From contig JAKOWJ010000137.1 in NCBI GenBank assembly GCA_029781595.1, forward strand, positions 1-36,134: a stretch of 36,134 nucleotides of DNA. The letters run 5' to 3'. The notes beneath the pieces were generated by a model. It did not search any database. It saw only the letters and a program-made list of their open reading frames with translations, and was not told where the DNA came from. Below, in pieces: positions 30,689 through 36,134 of this stretch. Origin of the DNA: Pseudomonadota bacterium (lineage in GTDB: Bacteria; Pseudomonadota; Gammaproteobacteria; Burkholderiales; Usitatibacteraceae). The translations under genes and the position numbers were made by a program. Numbering within the stretch: position 1 is the stretch's first letter; the number at the start of each line of letters is the position of its first letter.

Positions 30689-31384
30689 CTAGGGCGCAGC
30701 CTCGAACCCGGCGGCGGCGAACGCGGCCCGGCCCGCGGGCGAGACGAGGAGGTCCACGAAGGCCGCGGCCAACGCGGGCGCGCGCGCGGCGGCCACGACG
30801 AGCGCCGAGTAGGCGATGGCCTTCTGAAGTTCCGGCGGCAGGGGACCGGCGAGCTCGGCGCCGGGCACGGCCATGATCTCGCTGGCCTGCACGACGACCA
30901 GCTCGGAATCGCCGTTGGCCACGCGCCGCACGGCGTCCTCCCCGACCGCGGTGAGCACCGTCTTCGCGCGCAACGTGTCCACGAGGCCCAACCGCGGCAG
31001 CACGCCTTCCGCGAACCAGGCGCCCGAGGTCGCGCCGCGGGCCGGGTCGGCGTAGGTGAGCGAGCGCGCGGCGAGGAGGCAAGCGCGCAGGTCTTCCGCG
31101 GTGGCGAGCGCGGGCCGCGGCGCCCCGGCGCGGATGCCGACACCCACGCCCACGCTCCCGACCTCGCGCCGCGAGCCGGGCCGCACGAGCCCGAGCGCTT
31201 CCAGGGCGTCGGCGCCCGTCGCCGGCAGCACCACCACGTCCGCCGCCTCGCCGGCCGCCACGCGCTTCTGGATGCCGCCGCCGGTATCGAAGGTGAACGC
31301 GAGGGGCTCGCCCACCGTGGCGGCAAAGCTCAACGCCGCGGCCTGTACCGCCGACCGCACGCCGCCGGGCGCGTAGACGTTCAT
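30689..31384 (-). CDS. ModA-like substrate-binding-fold protein without signal peptide
   Basis: A 231-residue protein from ATG 31384, which overlaps the upstream stop (ATGA). It resembles molybdate/tungstate-type periplasmic binding proteins: NVYAPGGVRSAVQAAALSF at the start, FDTGGGIQKRVAAGEAADVVVLPATG, PARGATSGAWFAEGVL and AIAYSALVVAAARAPALAAAFVDLL. In normal family members this sequence begins after a signal peptide; here the protein begins directly at the first beta strand. I see no upstream start that would add a signal peptide without running through the lipoprotein gene. It may be cytoplasmic, or the lipoprotein gene may not be independent as drawn. No transporter genes are adjacent, so the ligand is unknown. 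The C-terminus is complete. Confidence 0.78.
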   Translation of the reverse strand: MNVYAPGGVRSAVQAAALSFAATVGEPLAFTFDTGGGIQKRVAAGEAADVVVLPATGADALEALGLVRPGSRREVGSVGVGVGIRAGAPRPALATAEDLRACLLAARSLTYADPARGATSGAWFAEGVLPRLGLVDTLRAKTVLTAVGEDAVRRVANGDSELVVVQASEIMAVPGAELAGPLPPELQKAIAYSALVVAAARAPALAAAFVDLLVSPAGRAAFAAAGFEAAP

Positions 31385-32052
31385 CGCGCCGGGTCCCGCA
31401 CGAGCTGCCCCAGGTGCCCGAGCCAGAAGCGCAGCGCCTCGCGGTACTCCTCCTCGAAGACGGGCGTGCCCCGCGGCGCATGGATCGCCACCGAGACGTG
31501 CCAGTAGAGCGAAGGCGTGGTGGCCTCCAGGTTGCAGATGCCGGTGTTGAGCACCGTCGTCTTCCGGTCGCACAACGCCCCCTTCACGAGCACGAAGCCC
31601 TCGGGCAGGAGGTCGCGCGCACCCTTGAGGAGGAAGCGCCAGTCCGTCTCCTCCTCCGCGAAGGTCTCGGTGCGCGGCGGGCCCGCGTGGAAGTTCACGA
31701 TGAGGTGCGAGCCGCCCTCGAGATCCTCGGCGGCGGGCCGCGCCAGGCCCTGCGCCGTGCCGATGTAGACCTCTCCCGAGGCGCGCCGGCTGAAGACCAG
31801 CGAGCCCGCGTCCTCGCAGATCATGGGCCGGCTCTCGCGGTCGCAGCGCAGCAGGTAGGGCGTGTCCGCGAGCTCCGGGCTGATGCACACGAACGTGACG
31901 CGCGCCTTGCCGAAGGTGGCGGCCGCGTGCGCCGCGTGCCCCTTCGGGCAGTTCACGGCCGCCAGTTCCGGCGGCAGCGGCGCGGGCTTGCTCCCGCAGG
32001 CGGCGGCGACGAGGCCGGCGCCCGCGACAAGCGCCAGGCGGGCGGGGCTCAC
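31381..32052 (-). CDS. Lipoprotein of unknown function
   Basis: A 223-residue protein from GTG 32052, overlapping the stop of the oxidoreductase gene (GTGA). It has a lipoprotein signal peptide with Cys19 (LVAAACGSK). The mature part contains five further Cys (in VNCPKGH, FVCISPE, LLRCDRE, MICEDAG, ALCDRKT or GICNLEA), several of which may pair as disulfides. SHLIVNFHAGPPRTETFAEEETDW and LPEGFVLVKGALC recur as ordinary beta segments. I do not recognise a family. It is translationally coupled to the next gene (binding-fold protein), so the two may work together at the membrane. Confidence 0.75.
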   Translation of the reverse strand: MSPARLALVAGAGLVAAACGSKPAPLPPELAAVNCPKGHAAHAAATFGKARVTFVCISPELADTPYLLRCDRESRPMICEDAGSLVFSRRASGEVYIGTAQGLARPAAEDLEGGSHLIVNFHAGPPRTETFAEEETDWRFLLKGARDLLPEGFVLVKGALCDRKTTVLNTGICNLEATTPSLYWHVSVAIHAPRGTPVFEEEYREALRFWLGHLGQLVRDPAR

Positions 32053-33029
32053 GCGACGGTGAGGACGATCTTGCCCACGTGCGCACCCGACTCCATGAGC
32101 GCGTGCGCCTTCGAGGCTTCCTCAAGCGGGAAGGTCGCGTGGATGACCGGCTTGATGCGCCCGCTCTCCAGCAGCGGCCAGATGCGCGCCTTCAGGTCCC
32201 GCGCGACCTGGCCCTTGAACGCGACGGGCCGCGGGCGCAGCGTGCCGCCGGTGATCGTGAGGCGCCGGCGCAGGATGGGATCGAAAGGCACCTCGCCCTT
32301 GTGTCCGCCCAGCAGCGCCAGGATCACGATGCGCCCGTCGTCGGCCAGCGCCTCGATGTCGCGCTTCACGTACTCGCCGGCCACCATGTCCAGGATCACG
32401 TCCACGCCGCGGCCCTTCGTGAGGTCCTTCACTTCCTTGGCGTAGTCCTGCGTGCGGTAGTTGATGGCCGCGTCGGCGCCCAGCGCACGGCAGGCCTCGC
32501 ACTTGTCGTCGGTGCCGGCGGTGACGAACACCGTGTGGCCCAGCGCCTTGGCCATCTGGATGGCCGTGACGCCGATGCCGCTGGAGCCGCCGTGCACCAG
32601 CAGCGTCTCGCCCTCGGCGAGCTGGCCGCGCCCCCACACCATGCTCCAGACGGTGAAGAAGGTCTCGGGAAGCGAGGCGGCCTCCACCATCGAGAGGCCC
32701 TTGGGAACCGGCAGGCACTGCTCGGCCGGCACGTTCGCGTACTCGGCGTAACCTCCGCCCGCGAGGAGCGCGCAGACCTCGTCGCCCGGCTTGAAGCCCG
32801 TGACGCCCTCGCCCAGCGCAGTGACGACGCCTGCGACCTCCAGGCCGGGGATGTCGGAGGCGCCCGGCGGCACGGGATAGCGGCCGCGGCGCTGCAGGCA
32901 GTCGGGCCGGTTGATGCCGGCGGCCTTCACCTGGATGAGGACCTCGCCGGGGGCGGCGGCGGGCATGGGGCGTTCGGCGGGCTTGAGGACGTCCGGCTCG
33001 CCGGGGGTGGTGATCTCGATGGCTTTCAT
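32049..33029 (-). CDS. NAD(P)H:quinone oxidoreductase (zinc-free MDR, zeta-crystallin type)
   Basis: A 326-residue medium-chain reductase from ATG 33029. The GroES-like part carries IKVKAAGINRPDCLQR-type sequence (VKAAGINRPDCLQRRGRYP) and GLEVAGVV without the catalytic zinc Cys/His set, as in quinone oxidoreductases. The nucleotide loop is VHGGSSGIGVTAIQMAK, and GADAAINYRTQDYAKEV and ILDMVAGEYV follow as in PIG3/QOR enzymes. These use NADPH to reduce quinones or enones in the cytoplasm. It is the first of three overlapping genes on this strand. TAGAAT (33063-33058, minus) is a good -10 candidate about 28 bases before the ATG. Confidence 0.9.
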   Translation of the reverse strand: MKAIEITTPGEPDVLKPAERPMPAAAPGEVLIQVKAAGINRPDCLQRRGRYPVPPGASDIPGLEVAGVVTALGEGVTGFKPGDEVCALLAGGGYAEYANVPAEQCLPVPKGLSMVEAASLPETFFTVWSMVWGRGQLAEGETLLVHGGSSGIGVTAIQMAKALGHTVFVTAGTDDKCEACRALGADAAINYRTQDYAKEVKDLTKGRGVDVILDMVAGEYVKRDIEALADDGRIVILALLGGHKGEVPFDPILRRRLTITGGTLRPRPVAFKGQVARDLKARIWPLLESGRIKPVIHATFPLEEASKAHALMESGAHVGKIVLTVA

Positions 33030-33057
33030 GGTTCTCGGTCGGTTGGCGTTCGGCGCA

Positions 33058-33063
33058 ATTCTA
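33058..33063 (-). promoter_or_regulatory. Candidate -10 element for the oxidoreductase-lipoprotein-binding-protein operon
   Basis: Read on the minus strand, TAGAAT at 33063-33058 matches five of six TATAAT bases and is 28 bases before the start codon at 33029. The surrounding 73-base gap (33030-33102) otherwise shows only a GC-rich hairpin. Confidence 0.4.
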
Positions 33064-33102
33064 TCCGGCCGCGATGATGGCGGCAGCGCGCGGCGCCGGC
33101 CC

Positions 33103-34251
33103 TCAGCGCGCCGCGAGCCGCCAGAGCGAGGTGAATTCCGCCGCGCGCGCTGCGTGCAGGGGATCTTCCGCGTCGGCCGCCTTGGGGTGCGCGGGCTTCG
33201 TGTCGAGCCGCCCCGCCACGGCGAGTCCGGCGGCATCGATCCACCCGAGCAGCGCCTCGCGCGTGCGAAGGCCCAGGTGCTCGGCGAGATCGGAGAGCAC
33301 CAGCCAGCCCTCGCCGCCGGGCGCGAGATGCGCCGCCAGGCCCGCGAGGAAGCCGCGCAGCATCGCGCTCTCCGGGTCGTAGATGCCGCGCTCGAGCGGC
33401 GACGACGGCCGCGCCGGCACCCACGGCGGATTGCACACGACGAGCGCCGCGCGCCGCTCGGGAAAATGATCGGCCTCGCGCACCTCGACCTGCCGGCCGA
33501 TCCGGAGGCGCGCGACATTGTCGCGGGCGCACGCCAGCGCCCGCGAATCGGTGTCGGTGGCCACGATGCGCGCGAGGCCGCGGCGCGCGAGCACCGCCGC
33601 CAGCACGCCGGTGCCCGTGCCCACGTCGAAGGCGAGGCTCTCGCGCGAGAGCGCCTCCGGCAGCGGCGCCGAGGCCACCAGCCCCACGTACTCCTGCCGC
33701 GTGGGCGCGAAGACGCCGTAGTGCGGGTGGATGTCGCCGCCGGCTTCCGGAACCGCGACGCCCTTGCGCCGCCACTCGTGCGCGCCGATCGCGCCGAGCA
33801 GCTCGCGAAGCGACACCACGCTCGCCTCGCCCGCGGGCCCCCACGCCTCGGTGCACGCCTCGCGCACGTCCGGCGCGCGGCGAAGCGCGAGCCCGTAGCC
33901 CGCCTCCAGCGCCACCACGAGGCGGCCGAGAGTGCGCGCGCGCTGCGACTGCGCCTGGCGGTGCAGGTGGAAGGCCTGCGCGGGATCGCTCGCGTGGGCC
34001 GCGGCCTTCGCCTTGCGCGGGCGACGGTCCGCGCGCCGGCTCATGGCGGCGAGGAGCAGGCGCGCGTTCTGGTAGTCGCCGCGCCAGAGGAGCGCCGTGC
34101 CCTGGCCGGCCAGGCCGTAGGCCTCGTCCGCGGTCACCGTGTCGTCCACCACCACGGTGCGTGCCGGCGGCGGCGTGCCGCTTTCGGAGCGCCAGCGCGC
34201 CGAGCGCGCCTCGCCCGCTTCGGTCCAGGCGACGTGGGAGGAGTCGGTCAC
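33103..34251 (-). CDS. Class I methyltransferase (PrmC/RsmC-like, NPPW motif)
   Basis: A 382-residue protein from GTG 34251, one base after the stop of the MazG-like gene. Residues 1-150 are an N-terminal part with VDDTVTADEAYGLAGQGTALLWRGDYQNAR, which recurs in this methyltransferase family. The catalytic part has the SAM loop AFDVGTGTGVLAAV (208-220), VATDTDSRALACARDN, and Asn274-Pro-Pro-Trp277 (VVCNPPWVP), the signature of enzymes that methylate an amide or ring nitrogen (rRNA bases or the Gln of release factors). The target is unknown. It follows the pyrophosphohydrolase gene and precedes the oxidoreductase gene by 73 bases. Confidence 0.83.
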   Translation of the reverse strand: MTDSSHVAWTEAGEARSARWRSESGTPPPARTVVVDDTVTADEAYGLAGQGTALLWRGDYQNARLLLAAMSRRADRRPRKAKAAAHASDPAQAFHLHRQAQSQRARTLGRLVVALEAGYGLALRRAPDVREACTEAWGPAGEASVVSLRELLGAIGAHEWRRKGVAVPEAGGDIHPHYGVFAPTRQEYVGLVASAPLPEALSRESLAFDVGTGTGVLAAVLARRGLARIVATDTDSRALACARDNVARLRIGRQVEVREADHFPERRAALVVCNPPWVPARPSSPLERGIYDPESAMLRGFLAGLAAHLAPGGEGWLVLSDLAEHLGLRTREALLGWIDAAGLAVAGRLDTKPAHPKAADAEDPLHAARAAEFTSLWRLAAR

Positions 34252-34252
34252 G

Positions 34253-34600
34253 CTAGAGCTCGGTGTACTTCTTCGCGTTGCCGCGCGCCTTGTCCACCGG
34301 GTACTTGGCGGCATTGGCGAAGAGCTTGGCCTGCGCGCTCGCCAGCGGATCGACGCCGAGCTTGTCCGCGAGGCGCACCAGGTAGAGCAGCACGTCGGCG
34401 ATCTCCTCGGCGGCGGCGGCGCGCACTTCCGGCGAGGGATCGCGGCTCTGCGCCTCGGTGAGCCACTGGAAGGTCTCCAGGAGCTCGCCCGCCTCGCCCG
34501 CGAGCGCCATGGCGAGGTTCTTGGGCGAGTGGAACTGGTCCCAGTCGCGCTCGGCGGCGAAGGCGCGAAGCTGGTCGCGCAGGCTCTCGATGTCGGACAC
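34253..34600 (-). CDS. MazG-like nucleotide pyrophosphohydrolase (dCTPase type)
   Basis: A 115-residue all-helical protein from ATG 34600. It shows the MazG metal site: Glu36-x-x-Glu39 (GEAGELLETFQW) and Glu66-x-x-Asp69 (EIADVLLYLVRLADKLGVD). Small members of the family, such as human DCTPP1/RS21-C6, hydrolyse dCTP and modified dCTPs to monophosphates to keep the nucleotide pool clean. NLAMALAGEAGE and KARGNAKKYTEL match that subgroup. It acts in the cytoplasm as an oligomer. It is first in the reverse-strand gene series, upstream of the methyltransferase gene with a one-base gap, and is divergent from the MFS gene. Confidence 0.9.
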   Translation of the reverse strand: MSDIESLRDQLRAFAAERDWDQFHSPKNLAMALAGEAGELLETFQWLTEAQSRDPSPEVRAAAAEEIADVLLYLVRLADKLGVDPLASAQAKLFANAAKYPVDKARGNAKKYTEL

Positions 34601-34673
34601 GGCGGGGATTCCTCGGGTGGACGCGAGCCTCGATTGTGCCGCATCGCCGCGCAGGGGGTCGGCCGCGGGGCGC

Positions 34674-34679
34674 TATCAT
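34674..34679 (+). promoter_or_regulatory. Candidate -10 element for the MFS transporter genes
   Basis: TATCAT at 34674-34679 matches five of six TATAAT bases. Transcription would begin 5-7 bases before the ATG at 34692, leaving almost no leader and no room for a ribosome-binding site. Confidence 0.45.
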
Positions 34680-34691
34680 GGCGCTCGCCCC

Positions 34692-35858
34692 ATGCAAGCC
34701 GCGCCATCCCCCCACCGCACCATCGTGCTGCTCTCGCTCGCCGCCTTCGCGAGCGCGGCCTCGCTGCGCGTGATGGACGCGCTGCTCCTGCGCCTTTCGA
34801 GCGAGTTCACGGTGGGCCTGGCGACGGCCTCGAACACGGTGACGGTGTTCGCGACGCTCTACGGGCTGGTACAGCTGGTGATGGGCCCGCTGGGCGACCG
34901 GCACGGCAAGCTCAGGGTGATCGCGGTGGCGTGCGTGGTGGCCGCGGCCACGAGCCTTGCCTGCGCGGCGGCGCCCGGATACGGGGCCCTCCTCGTCGCG
35001 CGCGCGGCCACGGGCGCGAGCTGCGCCTGCGTGATTCCCCTTTCCATGGCCTGGATCGGCGACGTGACACCCTACGAATCGCGCCAGGGCGTGCTGGCGC
35101 GATTCCTCCTCGGGCAGATCGCGGGACTCTCGGCGGGCGCGGCCCTCGGCGGCTTCGCGGCGGAGAGCGCCGTGTGGCAGTGGCCCTTCGTCGCGCTCGC
35201 CGCGTGGTTCCTCGTCGTGGGCATCGCCCTCGCGCGCGCGGCCTGGCGCCAGCCCTCCGGCGCGCACGAGGCGCCGGGCAACCTCGTGGCGAACCTGCTG
35301 GAGGTGGCGCGCACGCCCGGCGTGCCGCGCGTGGTGGTCACCGTCTTCCTCGAGGGCGTGGTGCTGCTGGGCGGCCTCGCCTTCGTGGCCACGCACCTGC
35401 ACCTGGCGCGCGGCGCCTCGCTGTCGGTGGCCGGCATGATGTTCTTCGCGGTGAGCGCCGGCGGCTTCGTCTTCGCGCTGCAGGCCAGGCGCATCGTGCC
35501 GGTGCTGGGCGAGGCGCGCCTGGCGGCGGCGGGCACCGTCGTCGTCGCGGCCTCGGTGCTGTCCCTCGCCTGGGCGCCGTGGCTCGCCGCCGCGCCCCTG
35601 GGCTGCTTCGGCGCGGGCCTGGGCTTCTACATGCTGCACAACACGCTGCAGACCAACGCCACGCAGATGGCGCCGATGCGCCGCGGCACGGCGGTGGCGC
35701 TCTTCGCCTCGCTCTTCTTCCTGGGGCAGTCGGCGGGCGTGGCGCTCATGGGGCGCCTGGCCGAGGCGATCGGCACCGGCTGGACGCTCACCTTCTCCGC
35801 GCTGGCGGTGCTGCCCGTGGGCCTCGCCTTCGCGTGGCTGCGCGCGAGGCGGTCGTGA
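34692..35858 (+). CDS. MFS transporter
   Basis: A 388-residue major-facilitator protein from ATG 34692 with about 12 membrane helices. The motif-A loop between helices 2 and 3 reads GPLGDRHGKLRVI (consensus GxLaDRxGrR). The N-half helix 4-5 region has RAATGASCACVIPLSMAWIGD, typical of drug/metabolite exporters. The halves are joined by the short loop WRQPSGAHEAPGNL. The C-half has a second, weaker motif A near FALQARRIVPVLGEARL. The substrate cannot be told; antiporters of sugars, drugs or amino acids share this pattern. The stop overlaps the start of a second MFS gene (GTGA at 35855), so the pair is translated together. Confidence 0.9.
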   Translation: MQAAPSPHRTIVLLSLAAFASAASLRVMDALLLRLSSEFTVGLATASNTVTVFATLYGLVQLVMGPLGDRHGKLRVIAVACVVAAATSLACAAAPGYGALLVARAATGASCACVIPLSMAWIGDVTPYESRQGVLARFLLGQIAGLSAGAALGGFAAESAVWQWPFVALAAWFLVVGIALARAAWRQPSGAHEAPGNLVANLLEVARTPGVPRVVVTVFLEGVVLLGGLAFVATHLHLARGASLSVAGMMFFAVSAGGFVFALQARRIVPVLGEARLAAAGTVVVAASVLSLAWAPWLAAAPLGCFGAGLGFYMLHNTLQTNATQMAPMRRGTAVALFASLFFLGQSAGVALMGRLAEAIGTGWTLTFSALAVLPVGLAFAWLRARRS

Positions 35859-36134
35859 GCGAGCCGGGCCGGGCGGTCGCCTCGCTCTCCCTCGCGGGCT
35901 TCACCTGCTTCCTGCTGCTCTACGCGCCGCAGCCCATCCTCCCGCAGCTCACCCAGGACTTCGGCGTCTCGCCCGCCACGGCGAGCCTGGCGGTGGCGGC
36001 CGGCACCGCGTCGATGTCGCTGCTGCTCATCCCGGTGAGCCTGGTGGCGGACCGCCACGGCCGCGAGCGCGTGATGCGCTTCGGGCTCGCAGGCGCCGGG
36101 ATCTTCGCGGTGGCCACGGCGCTCGCGCCGGACT
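35855..36134 (+). CDS. MFS transporter, N-terminal part (3' end outside window)
   Basis: Begins at GTG 35855, overlapping the TGA of the previous MFS gene, and remains open to the end of the window (93 codons). It reads as an MFS N-terminus: a first helix with TCFLLLYAPQPILPQLTQDF, then SPATASLAVAAGTASMSLLLIP, and motif A as SLVADRHGRERVM. That first helix resembles the YnfM/AraJ-type exporters. Its full length and substrate cannot be seen. Confidence 0.85.
   Translation, partial: MSEPGRAVASLSLAGFTCFLLLYAPQPILPQLTQDFGVSPATASLAVAAGTASMSLLLIPVSLVADRHGRERVMRFGLAGAGIFAVATALAPD

Noticed and set aside
30689-31384. Molybdate transport operon
   Set aside because: There is no permease or ATPase gene, no signal peptide, and no molybdenum-cofactor gene in the neighbourhood.
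1-36134. CRISPR arrays, tRNA or rRNA genes, prophage or insertion sequences
   Set aside because: I scanned the gaps (all under about 250 bases) and saw no spaced repeats beyond the three REP-like copies, no tRNA-like cloverleaf and no transposase or integrase motifs.

Overview
The window is a very GC-rich (well over 70% G+C by eye), densely coded chromosomal segment of a Gram-negative bacterium. Outer-membrane barrel proteins, lipoproteins, an OmpA-family protein, FNR-type operators and a short IPTL-CTERM-like sorting signal all fit a proteobacterium, most likely a betaproteobacterium (Burkholderiales/Nitrosomonadales-like). That placement is inferred from gene content, not from a marker gene. 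I saw no rRNA or tRNA gene, CRISPR array, integrase, transposase or phage gene. No intergenic gap exceeds about 250 bases. Both ends cut through genes: a sigma-54 activator on the left and an MFS transporter on the right.

Layout. 1-1849: the end of a sigma-54-dependent activator, convergent with a PaaK-like adenylate-forming enzyme. 1956-5418: a metal-uptake operon (small Cys/His protein, outer-membrane barrel protein, ZnuA-like binding protein, ZnuB-like permease) with no ATPase gene, followed by a convergent small secreted protein. 5849-8206: a GTP cyclohydrolase I gene coupled to a stand-alone BLUF blue-light sensor and a beta-lactamase-fold hydrolase. 8288-13268: a Lon-type protease and a Usp-like protein preceded by an FNR-type palindrome, then a spermidine-synthase-like protein and a lipoprotein with two aspartic-protease DTG motifs. 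13455-16585: a small unknown protein, an OmpA-family protein and a large acyl-CoA dehydrogenase.

16587-20374: a repeat-rich stretch. Two nearly identical 57-58 bp double-hairpin repeats bracket a gene for a secreted protein with an IPTL-CTERM-like tail. A secreted TPR protein and a nine-haem c-type cytochrome with two Ig-like N-terminal domains follow; the cytochrome has a sigma-54-type promoter candidate. 20618-25032: an acyl-ACP-reductase-like fusion protein divergent from an iron-type alcohol dehydrogenase, then an RsbQ/KAI2-like alpha/beta hydrolase. 25013-30442: a methyltransferase and two large membrane PAS histidine kinases that converge tail to tail; their related kinase domains form a DNA inverted repeat. 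30689-34600: reverse-strand genes for a signal-less ModA-like binding protein, a lipoprotein, a quinone oxidoreductase, a methyltransferase and a MazG-type pyrophosphohydrolase. 34692-36134: two overlapping MFS transporter genes.

The main themes are sensing (blue light, oxygen/redox through FNR-like sites, two sensor kinases, a possible small-molecule receptor hydrolase), lipid/aldehyde metabolism, and envelope functions. The most interesting items are the acyl-ACP-reductase fusion that lacks the known catalytic cysteine, the RsbQ/KAI2-like hydrolase near a PAS kinase, the FolE-BLUF pair, the ATPase-less metal transporter, the two-DTG lipoprotein and the mobile-looking palindromic repeats.
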